Origin: CAMLIZ01 sp966212505
GTDB taxonomy: Bacteria; Pseudomonadota; Gammaproteobacteria; Burkholderiales; Burkholderiaceae_C
Direction of reading: 5' to 3'
Assembly (NCBI GenBank): GCA_966212505.1
Contig: CBIHRS010000014.1
Span: 58,343 to 122,342 of the forward strand
Length of the DNA stretch: 64,000 bases
How positions within the stretch are numbered: the stretch's first letter is position 1; each line of letters opens with the position of its first letter. The notes under the pieces were generated by a model, which saw nothing but the letters and a program-made list of their open reading frames with translations, had not been told where the DNA came from and searched no databases. Below, in pieces: positions 27,907 through 37,948 of this stretch. The translations under genes and the position numbers were made by a program.

Positions 27907-28188
27907 GGTGTCTCCTCGGTAGGGGTGGCCGGTCTGATCCGGCACACCGATAGCGTAGGAAAACCGGGCTTCGCGGCGTGGTACTGCCTGCACGAGAACC
28001 AATACTTTTTTGCGCCACCCCGCTAGGGTTTTCCTCTAGCCTTGTGCAACGCACAGAGGAGAACAGGCGGGTGACCCCAGGAAAGTCCCGAGCCGTGACT
28101 GCATCAAAGTATCGAAGCGCGGGCCGTCTTGTATCGCTATGTGACGAGACCCCGGCCTAAGGTTCAGCTGCACACCGGAGGTTTTTCC
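27907..28188. promoter_or_regulatory. Divergent promoter region between the two polyol-binding-protein genes
   Basis: 282 bp without a supported gene. GGTTTTCCT occurs once towards each gene (27957-27965 on the minus strand, 28027-28035 on the plus strand). ATACTTTT lies at 28002-28009 and its complement AAAGTATCG at 28106-28114. The stem GCTAG...CTAGC (28022-28040) and the inverted repeat TGTGC-AAC-GCACA (28043-28055) follow. GGTTTTCC and CGATACTTTT recur upstream of the porin. These are candidate sites for the two AraC regulators. Confidence 0.5.
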
Positions 28189-29496
28189 ATGCAGCGTTCC
28201 ATCCTCTTCATCGCCCTGTGGTTCCTGGCCTGCTGCCGCGCGCTGGCCGCACCCACCGAGCTGGTCATCGCCACCGTGAACAACGGCCACATGGTCGAGA
28301 TGCAGAAGCTCTCGCCGCGCTTCGAACAGGCCAACCCGGACATCAAGCTGAAATGGGTGGTGCTCGACGAAGGCGTGCTGCGCCAGCGCGTCAGTGCCGA
28401 CATCATGGAGAAGGGCGGTCAGTACGACGTGATCACCATCGGCATGTACGAGGCGCCGATCTGGGGCAAGAAGGGCTGGCTGCGGCCATTCCAGCCGGAC
28501 GAGCAGTACAACGTCAACGACGTGCTGCCCGCGATCCGCAAGGGCCTGTCGGTCGACGGCAAGCTCTACGCCGCCCCGTTCTATGGCGAGAGCTCGATGC
28601 TGATGGCACGCGCCGACCTGCTCAAGGCGGCAGGCTTCTCGCTGCCCTACCAGCCCACGTGGGACGACATCCGCAAGGCCGCCGCGCGGCTGCATGCGCC
28701 CGACAAGGGCGTGTACGGCATCTGCCTGCGCGGCAAGGCGGGGTGGGGCGACAACATGGCGCTGGTGTCGACCATGGTCAACACCTTCGGCGGCCAGTGG
28801 TTCGACATGGGCTGGAAGCCGCAGATCCAGAGCGAGGCCTGGAAGAAGGCGGTGGGCTTCTATGTGGACCTGCTCAAGCGCTACGGCCCGCCCGAGCCCT
28901 GGCACAACGGCTTCAACGAGAACCTCAAGCTGTTCCAGCAGGGGCATTGCGCGATGTGGGTCGATGCGACCATCGCCGCGTCGTTCCTCGCCGACCCCAA
29001 GCAGAGCCAGGTGGCCGACAAGCTCGCGTTCACGCAGGCGCCGGTGGAGGTGACGCAGCGCGGCGCCGGCTGGCTGTGGGCCTGGTCTCTGGCCATCCCG
29101 TCGGCCAGCACCAAGGCCGATGCGGCGCAGCGCTTCCTCAACTGGGCCACCTCGCGACGCTACATCGAGCTGGTGGCCGACAGCGAAGGCTGGGCCCACA
29201 TTCCCACCGGCACGCGCAGCTCCACCTACAAGCGCAACGAGTTCACGCGTTCGGTGAATTTCGCGTTCCACGAGGCCATGGCGATCGCACTGGCCGACCC
29301 CAACAACAGCACGCTGCCGAAGAGCCCCTACACCGGCGTGCAGTTCGCATCGATCCCCGAGTTCCAGCAGATCGGCCAGCTCACCGGCGAGCGCGTGGCC
29401 GCGGCACTGCAGGGCACGATGAGCGTGGCCGAGGCGCTGGCCGGCGCGCAGCAGCAGGCCGAGGCGCAGATGCGCCAGGCCGGTTACTTCAAGTGA
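28189..29496 (+). CDS. Orphan polyol-type substrate-binding protein, copy 2
   Basis: 435 residues, signal peptide about 1-21. Homologous from end to end to the binding protein at 26602, sharing ATVNNGHM, APFYGESSMLM, GVYGICLRGK, GWGDNMA and a C-terminal MRQAGYFK. No permease or ATPase follows. GGAGG lies 7 nt before the start. The next gene, same strand, is the second AraC regulator. It may supply an alternative specificity to the single transporter, or act as a periplasmic sensor partner. The core has diverged without loss of motifs, so it is probably functional. Confidence 0.93.
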   Translation: MQRSILFIALWFLACCRALAAPTELVIATVNNGHMVEMQKLSPRFEQANPDIKLKWVVLDEGVLRQRVSADIMEKGGQYDVITIGMYEAPIWGKKGWLRPFQPDEQYNVNDVLPAIRKGLSVDGKLYAAPFYGESSMLMARADLLKAAGFSLPYQPTWDDIRKAAARLHAPDKGVYGICLRGKAGWGDNMALVSTMVNTFGGQWFDMGWKPQIQSEAWKKAVGFYVDLLKRYGPPEPWHNGFNENLKLFQQGHCAMWVDATIAASFLADPKQSQVADKLAFTQAPVEVTQRGAGWLWAWSLAIPSASTKADAAQRFLNWATSRRYIELVADSEGWAHIPTGTRSSTYKRNEFTRSVNFAFHEAMAIALADPNNSTLPKSPYTGVQFASIPEFQQIGQLTGERVAAALQGTMSVAEALAGAQQQAEAQMRQAGYFK

Positions 29497-29618
29497 AGCC
29501 GCGAAAGACGGAAATAGTTAGCATGGCTGGTGGCGCCGGGGTTCAATTCGGGCTCGGCGCCGTCGATCATCCTCTGCAGGGGGACTGCATCACCTGAACC
29601 GCAACCGAGGAGACACGC

Positions 29619-30626
29619 ATGGCGAATCGGCGCATCGCAAGCCCGGAGCTGGAGCTCGAGCCCAGCCGCGTGCCCGAGCTGGGCTACGAAGTGCGGGAGC
29701 GCCAGGGCTCGCTGAGGTACCTGCAGCATGGTTTCCCGACGCCGCTGGTGCGCTGGCACCACCACGAGGAATACGAGCTGCACCTCATCGTCGCGAGCCA
29801 CGGCAAGGCCTTCGTCGGCGACTACATCGGCTACTTCGAGCCCGGCCACCTGGTGCTCACCGGGCCGCACCTGCCGCACAACTGGATCACCACCGACGTG
29901 CCGCCCGGCGGCTATGCGCTGCGCGACATGGTGCTGCAGTTCTCCGGCGAGCCGCTGCGCCGCAGCGCCGAATTCCTGCCCGAGTTCGATGAGGCGCTGC
30001 CGATGCTCGAGCGGGCGCGCCACGGCATCGAATTCTTCTCGATCAGCGATGCGGTGTGCGAGCACATGAGGGCCATCCGCGAACTCTCGGGTCTGCAGCG
30101 GCTGGCGCGCTTTGCCACGCTGCTGTCGGAGCTGGCGGCCTGCAAGGACTACCGGCTGCTCTCCGTGGGGCAGCTGCGCAGCACCGAAGACGACGCCTCG
30201 ATGCACCGCATCAACGGCATCGTCGAGTTCGTGCTGAACAACTTCTGCGAGGAGCTGTCGATGGCCGAGATCGCTGCCCGCGTCAGCATGACCGAGAGCA
30301 CCTTCTCGCGCTATTTCCGCCGCGCCACCGGCAACACCTTCACCGACTTCGTCAACCGGCTGCGCATCAACAAGGCCTGCATGCTGCTGATGGAGTCCGA
30401 CCGCTACATCTCCACCGTCTGCTACGACGTGGGCTTCAACAACGTGGCCTATTTCAACCGCCGCTTCCTGCAGTTCAAGGGCATGACGCCCAAGGAATTC
30501 AGGCGGCAGGCGCTGGCGCGGTTCGGCACGCCGCAGGCGCAGGAGTGGATACCGCCGGAGGCGCCGGCAACAACGGATGCGCACCACGCGCCGTTGCCGC
30601 CGCCAGCGGTTCTCCGAGGCCACTGA
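29619..30626 (+). CDS. AraC-family regulator, copy 2
   Basis: 335 residues, about 20 longer at the C-terminus than copy 1 at 20480. Same layout: cupin sensor LVRWHHHEEYELHLI and HLVLTGPHLPHNW, then the double helix-turn-helix MAEIAARVSMTESTFSRYF and CYDVGFNNVAYFNRRF. GAGGAG lies 6 nt before the start. The gene follows the orphan binding protein by 122 bp. Its extra C-terminal tail (PQAQEWIPPEAPATTDA and on) is encoded in the 128 bp shared with the convergent histidine-kinase-like gene. Likely controls the porin, the orphan binding protein, or both. Confidence 0.92.
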   Translation: MANRRIASPELELEPSRVPELGYEVRERQGSLRYLQHGFPTPLVRWHHHEEYELHLIVASHGKAFVGDYIGYFEPGHLVLTGPHLPHNWITTDVPPGGYALRDMVLQFSGEPLRRSAEFLPEFDEALPMLERARHGIEFFSISDAVCEHMRAIRELSGLQRLARFATLLSELAACKDYRLLSVGQLRSTEDDASMHRINGIVEFVLNNFCEELSMAEIAARVSMTESTFSRYFRRATGNTFTDFVNRLRINKACMLLMESDRYISTVCYDVGFNNVAYFNRRFLQFKGMTPKEFRRQALARFGTPQAQEWIPPEAPATTDAHHAPLPPPAVLRGH

Positions 30627-31158
30627 GCGTGAAGTAGAAGGTGGCGCCTGCGGCGCCGGCATCGGCCCACACGTGGCCGCCGTGCCGCTCGACCACGCGC
30701 CTGACCAGGCCGAGCCCGAAGCCGAAGGGCTGGCACAGCGCATCGGCGCGGCTCGCCTCGAAGCCGATGCCGTTGTCGCGCACGTAGAGCGCGGTCCCGG
30801 CCGCGCAGGCCGACAGGCCGATCTCCACCATCGGGCCCGGCACGCCGCGCGTGAACCTGAAGGCGTTGGCGACGAGGGTGACGAACACCTGCCGCAGCAG
30901 CTCAGGAGCCCCCAACACCCATGGCAGCGCATGCAGGCGGACTTCGGGCCGCGCTTCGAGCGCCGGGGCGGTGTGCCGCACCTGCTCGACCGCACTGCAT
31001 GCGATCTCCGCCAGATCGACCGGCATGCCGGGGCAGCATGCATCGTCGGCCTCCGACAACGCGAGCGCGCACTGGGCGAAGCGCGAGGCATTGACCACCG
31101 AGATCGCCGGCTCGCGCAGAGTGTGGATGTCGATGTCGGCACGAGGTGGCGTAGACAT
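30499..31158 (-). CDS. Reduced histidine-kinase-like ATPase domain protein
   Basis: 219 residues, start MSTPPRAD. It has the N box (TLVANAFRFTRG), the G1 box (VRDNGIGFE) and a G2 box (FGLGLVRRVVERHGGHVWAD) of HATPase_c domains, closest in style to phytochrome- and PAS-type kinases. No His-Glu-Leu-Arg phospho-acceptor helix is present, and the segment between the G1 and G2 boxes is shortened to about 18 residues. It therefore cannot autophosphorylate in the usual way by itself. It overlaps the end of the AraC gene by 128 bp, tail to tail. It may be an anti-sigma-like or partner kinase domain, or a decaying kinase. Confidence 0.72.
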   Translation of the reverse strand: MSTPPRADIDIHTLREPAISVVNASRFAQCALALSEADDACCPGMPVDLAEIACSAVEQVRHTAPALEARPEVRLHALPWVLGAPELLRQVFVTLVANAFRFTRGVPGPMVEIGLSACAAGTALYVRDNGIGFEASRADALCQPFGFGLGLVRRVVERHGGHVWADAGAAGATFYFTLSGLGEPLAAATARGAHPLLPAPPAVSTPAPAACRTAPAPAA

Positions 31159-31450
31159 GGAGGCCTCCGGCGTTGTCTCCCTGCCTTGTTCTGTAAGGGA
31201 AACATAGCCGGCCGCACCAGGCGTTCCGATACTTTTCGGGCCAATCGTTGTACGCCGCTTCCGCCGCATCTCAGGGATAGCGCGCGCCCCGGGAAAACCC
31301 CGGCCGCCTTGTGAAAGCCAGTATCAGAACCCGCGTGCGCAGTACACGCCGCAAGCAGCGTGTGTCCCTACGCTTCGTGCCGCTGTCGAGTCAGGGCCGA
31401 GGAGCCTGCCGGCAGTTCATTCAAGACGGCACATCTCAACAGGAGACCCC
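31159..31450. promoter_or_regulatory. Promoter region of the porin gene
   Basis: 292 bp with no supported gene. CGATACTTTTCGGGCCAA at 31227-31244 resembles the element at 28001-28017, sharing ATACTTTT and a later GCCA. GGGAAAACCCC at 31291-31301 contains the same GGTTTTCC core (complement) seen twice in the binding-protein promoter region. AGGAG lies just before the porin start. This suggests that the porin belongs to the polyol regulon. Confidence 0.45.
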
Positions 31451-32629
31451 ATGAAGCGTACCCCCAAGACCCTGCAGGCCGCACTGCTCGCCATCGGTTT
31501 CGTCACCGCAGTTCCTTCCGCACAGGCGGTCGACTGGAGTGGCTATTTCCGCGCTGGTCCCGCCACGACCAAGAAGGACGCCTCGCGCGCCTGCTATGGC
31601 CTCGCCGGCGCCGGCCTCAAGTACCGGCTGGGCAACGAGTGCGATTTCTACGGCGAGTTCGCGCTGAGCCAGGGCTTCAAGGCCGACGGCGTGGACTACA
31701 AGGCACTGCTGATGACCAACATGGGCGAGGGCACCACCAACGGTGACACCGGCAAGCTCGGCATCAACCAGATGTACCTCGAAGGCAAGGGCTACGACAT
31801 CGCGCCCGACACGACCTTCTGGGCAGGCAAGCGCTTCCATGGCCGTGCCGACGTGCACATGGTCGACACCTTCTTCGTCAACCTGTCGGGCGTGGGTGCC
31901 GGCATCGATACGCCGATCGGCGGCGGCAAGCTGGGCGTGTCGTACTTCAAGACCGACAGCACCGCCGTGCAGTCGGGCAACCGCATCAACGTCGATGCCT
32001 ATGACATCCCCGTCAACGCGGGCGGCAAGCTGCGCGTGGTGGGCACCCTGACCGAAGGCCATTTCGACGGCGGCAAGAACGGCTATGGCTTGACCGTGCA
32101 GCACAACCAGGACAACTTCCTTGGCCTGGGCGGCGGCAACGTGCTGTGGGTTCAGTACGCACAGGGCTCGGCCGGCCTCGACGGCAACTTCGGCACGCTG
32201 AGCGCCGACTCCAGCACCAAGGGCTGGCGCGTGGTCGAGAGCTTCACCTGGCAGCAGGGCCCCTTCGGCGGCCAGGCGATGGCGCTGTGGGAGCAGGACA
32301 AGGCGCCGGTGCTCGGCGTCGTCAAGAAGGAAACCCACATCTCGCTGGGTGGCCGCGCCTCCTATGCGCTGACCAAGAACTTCAAGCTGGTCGGCGAGCT
32401 GGGCCATTCGCAGATCAAGCCCGAAGGCGGCGACACCGCGCGCCTGACCAAGTTCACCTTCGCGCCCACGCTGTCCACCGGCCCCGGCTTCTGGAATCGC
32501 CCGGAACTGCGCCTGTACGTCACCACCGCGAAGTGGAACACCGCGGCCGGCAACGTGCCGAACCAGGCCGCCTTCGCCGGCAAGACCTCGGGCACCAGCT
32601 TCGGCGCCCAGGTCGAGATCTGGTTCTGA
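31451..32629 (+). CDS. LamB-type carbohydrate porin
   Basis: 392 residues, shorter than enterobacterial maltoporin (about 420-450). The signal peptide ends SAQA. The LamB hallmark is visible as ACYGLAGAGLKYRLGNECDF, followed by amphipathic strands, GFWNRPELRLYVTTAKWN and a terminal Phe. It would form a trimeric 18-strand pore for sugars or polyols. Next to the polyol locus it is the likely outer-membrane entry for mannitol or sorbitol or related oligosaccharides. A strong terminator follows at 32700. Confidence 0.9.
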   Translation: MKRTPKTLQAALLAIGFVTAVPSAQAVDWSGYFRAGPATTKKDASRACYGLAGAGLKYRLGNECDFYGEFALSQGFKADGVDYKALLMTNMGEGTTNGDTGKLGINQMYLEGKGYDIAPDTTFWAGKRFHGRADVHMVDTFFVNLSGVGAGIDTPIGGGKLGVSYFKTDSTAVQSGNRINVDAYDIPVNAGGKLRVVGTLTEGHFDGGKNGYGLTVQHNQDNFLGLGGGNVLWVQYAQGSAGLDGNFGTLSADSSTKGWRVVESFTWQQGPFGGQAMALWEQDKAPVLGVVKKETHISLGGRASYALTKNFKLVGELGHSQIKPEGGDTARLTKFTFAPTLSTGPGFWNRPELRLYVTTAKWNTAAGNVPNQAAFAGKTSGTSFGAQVEIWF

Positions 32630-32643
32630 CAGACCGGAGGAGC

Positions 32644-32693
32644 GAGGGCGAGCACCCTCAGGGGGAATGTGACGGGGGCGAGCCGCACATTCC
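32644..32693 (+). repeat. Two stem-loops in the porin 3' region
   Basis: GAGGG-CGAGCA-CCCTC (32644-32659) and an exact 8-bp stem GGAATGTG / CACATTCC (32664-32671 with 32686-32693) follow the porin stop in tandem, just before the terminator. They could stabilise the porin mRNA 3' end or form a processed small RNA. Confidence 0.5.
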
Positions 32694-32699
32694 ATTTCA

Positions 32700-32725
32700 G
32701 GGCTTCCTTCGGGAAGCCCCTTTTT
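32700..32725 (+). terminator. Rho-independent terminator of the porin gene
   Basis: GGGCTTCC-TTCG-GGAAGCCC forms a perfect 8-bp stem with a stable TTCG loop, followed by C and five T residues. It lies about 70 bp after the porin stop and 31 bp before the next start. Confidence 0.9.
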
Positions 32726-32756
32726 GTTGGCGCATGGGCCCTGACAATGCGGCGCC

Positions 32757-33299
32757 ATGTCCGCCATCGAACTCCACCGCCCCCATCCCGGCGACGCCGA
32801 AGAGCTGCTCGCCTTCGAGCTCGACAACCGCGCCTACTTCGAGCACTGGATCAATGCCAGGCCGGCTTCGTACTACTCGCTCGAGGCCGTGCGCAAGGCG
32901 ATCGATGAGGCGGTGCGCGAGGGCGCGCAGGATCGCGCGCACCAGTTCCTGATCAAGGCCGAGGGGCGCATCGTCGGCCGCATCAACCTCACCGGCGTGG
33001 TCCGGCCTCACTACGGCAAGGCGATGCTGGGCTATCGCATCGCGGAGGCCTGCGCGGGCAGGGGCTATGCGTCGGCCGCGGTGGCGCTGGTGCTGAAGGA
33101 GGCCTTCGAAGGCCTGAAGCTGTGGCGCGTCGAGGCCTCGGCGCGGCCCGAGAACGCGGGCTCGGTGCGGGTGCTGGAGCGCAACGGGTTCAGCGTGTTC
33201 GGCCGCTCGCTGCGCAGCATGTGGCTGCACGGGCAGTGCTACGACCTGCTGCAGTTCGAACGGCACAACGACGTGTGCCCCGATGACTGCGTCGTTTGA
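32757..33299 (+). CDS. GNAT-family N-acetyltransferase (RimJ/RimL type)
   Basis: 180 residues. The acetyl-CoA-binding region is visible as YRIAEACAGRGYASAAVALV, and the C-terminal strand-helix has ARPENAGSVRVLERNGFSVFG. Type: ribosomal-protein-alanine acetyltransferase-like, but the real acceptor may be a small molecule. It stands alone between the porin terminator and the convergent LysE gene (2-bp gap). Confidence 0.9.
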   Translation: MSAIELHRPHPGDAEELLAFELDNRAYFEHWINARPASYYSLEAVRKAIDEAVREGAQDRAHQFLIKAEGRIVGRINLTGVVRPHYGKAMLGYRIAEACAGRGYASAAVALVLKEAFEGLKLWRVEASARPENAGSVRVLERNGFSVFGRSLRSMWLHGQCYDLLQFERHNDVCPDDCVV

Positions 33300-33301
33300 G
33301 A

Positions 33302-33913
33302 TCAGCTGCGCAGCGGCAGTGCGATCCCGATCGCCATGAACACGCCGCCGCAGGCCTGGTTGAAGCGCCGCCCCACGCGCCGCAGCCACGGGCTGATGCG
33401 ATGCGCCATGCTCGCGATGAGCACCTCGGTGCCGATCTCGATCAGCCCAAAGGTGCCGGCCATGATCGCGAACTGCATCACGAGGCTGCGCGCCGGGTCG
33501 ATGAACTGAGGCAGGAAGGCCGCGAAGAACAGGATGGCCTTGGGGTTGGTCACCGCCGAGAGCAGGCCCTGCGTGAACATCGACGCGCCGCTGCGCGGCT
33601 CGGCCGAGCCCTGCACCTCCATGCCGATCGGCGGCGCGCGCCACACCTGCAGCCCCAGCCACACCAGGTAGGCGCCGCCCGCCCACTTGAGCACGGTGAG
33701 CCACACCAGCGAGGCCTTGAGCAGCGCGCCGATGCCGAACATCGACAGCGCGATCACCGCCACGAAGCCGGCCGCCCCGCCGAAGATCGTGAACAACGCC
33801 TTGCGCCGGCCGTGCAGCGCGCCATGGGTGAGCGCGAGCAGGCCGTTGGGGCCGGGCGAGAGCGACAGGCCGATGGCGGCGAGCAGGTAGATGAGCCAAG
33901 TGTGAAGGTCCAT
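33302..33913 (-). CDS. LysE/RhtB-family amino-acid exporter
   Basis: 203 residues from MDLHTW. Six hydrophobic segments; the family hallmark LSLSPGPNGLLALTHG is in the first loop and TNPKAILFFAAFLPQF in the middle. LysE/RhtB proteins export amino acids such as homoserine, threonine or lysine. An ATG three codons upstream (33922) is possible, but the chosen one is the typical family start. Monocistronic. Confidence 0.9.
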   Translation of the reverse strand: MDLHTWLIYLLAAIGLSLSPGPNGLLALTHGALHGRRKALFTIFGGAAGFVAVIALSMFGIGALLKASLVWLTVLKWAGGAYLVWLGLQVWRAPPIGMEVQGSAEPRSGASMFTQGLLSAVTNPKAILFFAAFLPQFIDPARSLVMQFAIMAGTFGLIEIGTEVLIASMAHRISPWLRRVGRRFNQACGGVFMAIGIALPLRS

Positions 33914-34005
33914 GGCCCGCATGCTGTGGGCGGAGGGCCCGTCCGGTCAAGGCCCGGCACGTTTTTGTATGTGTTTGCTAATGAACCCTGCAACTAGGGG
34001 GGGAC

Positions 34006-34027
34006 TGTGCGATAGACGTTTCGCACA
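34006..34027. promoter_or_regulatory. 22-bp palindrome upstream of the FN3 lipoprotein
   Basis: TGTGCGA and TCGCACA form exact 7-bp arms around an 8-nt centre (TAGACGTT), 36 bp before the lipoprotein start. Position and symmetry suggest an operator. It does not fit the CRP consensus (TGTGA-N6-TCACA). Confidence 0.45.
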
Positions 34028-34063
34028 ATCGCCGCTTCTCATACCAAAGGGAGCAGGAACTTG

Positions 34064-34441
34064 ATGCGTGAACTCGTTCGCTGCAGAGCCGGATGGATGG
34101 CGTTGCTGGCCGCTGCCACGCTGCTGGCCGGCTGCGGCGGGGGCAGCGGCGGCGCCTCCACCCCTCCGCCCGCCGAGGCCTCCGGCACCCTGCAGCTGAG
34201 CTGGGATCCGCCCAGCGAGAACACCGACGGCTCGCCGCTCGAAGACCTGGCCGGCTACCGCATCTACTACGGCACCGCCAGCGGCAGCTACGACCGCTCG
34301 GTCACCGTCGCCGCTGCCGGTGCCACCGACTACACCCTCGATCACCTGCAGGCCGGCACCTACTTCGCGGTGGTCAAGGCCTACGCCAGCGACGGTACCG
34401 AGAGCGATGCCTCGGCCGAGGTGAGCAAGACGATCCGCTGA
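34064..34441 (+). CDS. Small lipoprotein with one fibronectin type III domain
   Basis: 125 residues. The lipobox LLAGC is followed by a Gly/Ser/Pro linker, then one FN3 domain (about 40-125): LQLSWDPP, GYRIYYGT and GTYFAVVKAYA. FN3 domains of this kind accompany extracellular glycan-handling and surface proteins. TTG directly precedes the ATG. The next gene starts 26 bp downstream, so it is co-transcribed with the beta-helix protein. Confidence 0.85.
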   Translation: MRELVRCRAGWMALLAAATLLAGCGGGSGGASTPPPAEASGTLQLSWDPPSENTDGSPLEDLAGYRIYYGTASGSYDRSVTVAAAGATDYTLDHLQAGTYFAVVKAYASDGTESDASAEVSKTIR

Positions 34442-34467
34442 CCGACGACAAACCCGGGGGAGTCCAC

Positions 34468-36087
34468 ATGTTCAAGTCATTCGCCCGCGCGGCGGTGCTC
34501 GCGTTCGCCGCGCTGTGCAGCGTCCAGGCCGGCGCCACGGTCTACTACGTGTCCGATTGCCAGGCCGGCTTCACGCCCGGTTGCGAGCCCGGCGACGACA
34601 CCAGGGATGGCAAGTCGCCCGACACCGCCTGGCGCACCGCTGCACGCGTGGCCACCGCCTTCGGCACGCTGCAGGCGGGCGACGAGGTCCGCTTCGCCCG
34701 TGGCGGATCGTTCAACCCCTTCAGCCTCTACATCTACAACCGGAACAGCCGAGCCGCCACGCCGATCGTGCTCGACGCCTACACGCCGCCCAAGGGCAGC
34801 GCGAGCTGGCCGCGCCCCATCCTCATCGTGCCGGCCGACAAGAACGGCCTCGACTTCCAGGACGGCGGCGACGCGGACCACGACGAGGGCTATGTCGTCC
34901 GCAACCTCGACATCCGGGGCAGCGACTCGTCGTCCAACGGCCGCACCGGCATCTTCCTCTACAACGATGTCGACCATGTGCTGCTCGACAACCTGCGCAT
35001 CACCGGCTTCGCCATCGGCGTGAACTGCTCCGAATCGCATCCGCCCAACCCCGGCAGCGATGCGTTCAACGAGTTCATCACGCTGCGCAACTCGCGCATC
35101 GCCGACAACGGCGTGCAGGGCTGGCTGGGCGGCTGCGGCCATGTGCTGATCGAGAACAACCAGTTCGACAACAACGGCTTCGCGGGCCCGCTGCTCTGGC
35201 GCAACCACAACATCTACATGGGCAGCGGCCACGACATCACCGTGCGCAACAACGTGCTCACGCGCAGCGCGGTGGGCAGCGGCAAGTGCCAGGGCGTGGC
35301 GCTGGTCGCGCACGGCACGATCTCCAACTTCGTGATCGAGGGCAACCTGATCGACGAGTCGACCGGCGCCGGTGACGGCTGCTACGGCATCCAGGTCACT
35401 CCCGGCAGCCTCGACCATGCCGAGAGCTTTGCCGGCACGGCCATCCGCGCCAACACGATCGTCAACGTCGGCGGCAACGGCATCTCGGTGGGGTCGTGCC
35501 CCGATTGCGTGATCGAGAACAACCGCGTGGTGCAGATGTCGGCGCGTACCTTCACCGGCATCAACATGCCATCGGAGAACATCCAGGTCGGCATCGATGC
35601 CGCAGACACCCACCTCACGGTGCGCAACAACACGGTGTACATGGCCCATGGCACCGCCGGCTCCGCGGCCATCCACGTGGGCACCTACGGCCAGAACCAC
35701 GTGGTGGTGTCCAACCTGCTCTACTACGGCGCCGGCAGCACGGGCGCGGCCTGCTTCTCGACGCAGGGCCTGGTGCCGGCGAGCTTCACGGCGCTGGACT
35801 ACAACCTGTGCTTCAACGCCGGCACCTACGTCTACAGCTCCGCCTATGCGACGCTCGACCTCGCGCGGGCCGCGGGCTTCGACCAGCACGGGCTCTCGAG
35901 CGACCCGCTGTTCGATGCCGTGCCTTCGGCGGCCAACAACTGGCGGCTGGTGGTGTCGCCGAACTCGCCCACCATCGGCGCGGGCCATCCGACGCTCAGC
36001 GTCACGACCCTTCAGCCGAACATCGGCGCCTATCCGCGCTGGCGCAGCGTCAAGCCCAAGGCGCCTGCGGGCGTGAAGGTCCGGTAA
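34468..36087 (+). CDS. Secreted right-handed beta-helix protein
   Basis: 539 residues, signal peptide about 1-23 (ending QAGA). Repeated parallel beta-helix turns with the N-N ladder pattern (VLIENNQFDNNG, ITVRNNVLTRS, FVIEGNLIDES, CVIENNRVVQM, LTVRNNTVYMA) span about 150-440. Four or more cysteines near the N-terminus and at the turns suggest disulfides and a periplasmic or extracellular place. Resembles NosD/lyase-like and pectate-lyase-superfamily proteins; no active site could be assigned. GGAG precedes the start. It shares an operon with the FN3 lipoprotein. Confidence 0.85.
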   Translation: MFKSFARAAVLAFAALCSVQAGATVYYVSDCQAGFTPGCEPGDDTRDGKSPDTAWRTAARVATAFGTLQAGDEVRFARGGSFNPFSLYIYNRNSRAATPIVLDAYTPPKGSASWPRPILIVPADKNGLDFQDGGDADHDEGYVVRNLDIRGSDSSSNGRTGIFLYNDVDHVLLDNLRITGFAIGVNCSESHPPNPGSDAFNEFITLRNSRIADNGVQGWLGGCGHVLIENNQFDNNGFAGPLLWRNHNIYMGSGHDITVRNNVLTRSAVGSGKCQGVALVAHGTISNFVIEGNLIDESTGAGDGCYGIQVTPGSLDHAESFAGTAIRANTIVNVGGNGISVGSCPDCVIENNRVVQMSARTFTGINMPSENIQVGIDAADTHLTVRNNTVYMAHGTAGSAAIHVGTYGQNHVVVSNLLYYGAGSTGAACFSTQGLVPASFTALDYNLCFNAGTYVYSSAYATLDLARAAGFDQHGLSSDPLFDAVPSAANNWRLVVSPNSPTIGAGHPTLSVTTLQPNIGAYPRWRSVKPKAPAGVKVR

Positions 36088-36093
36088 GGCAGG

Positions 36094-37713
<1,620 letters not shown>

Positions 37714-37948
37714 GAGAACCGCCTCTTTCCGCGACTGCCTTCCCTGCGTGTTTCTGCTTGTTGAAACCAGTCTATGGGGCGGGTCGGCGCGTCTCTAGGC
37801 TGCATCGTGGCGCGGACTCATACGATTGTGGCGAGCCGCGCCGACTTGCCGCTCGTCAGAGCTGCGCAGCCGCTCGTGCATCCCACATGGCTATCGCTCT
37901 CGCGCCTTGGATAAGCTCCGCGGCCATCGACAAGCGCTCAGGGAAACA

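Noticed and set aside
34006..34027. CRP/FNR binding site
   Set aside because: Arms TGTGCGA/TCGCACA with 8-nt spacing do not fit TGTGA-N6-TCACA.
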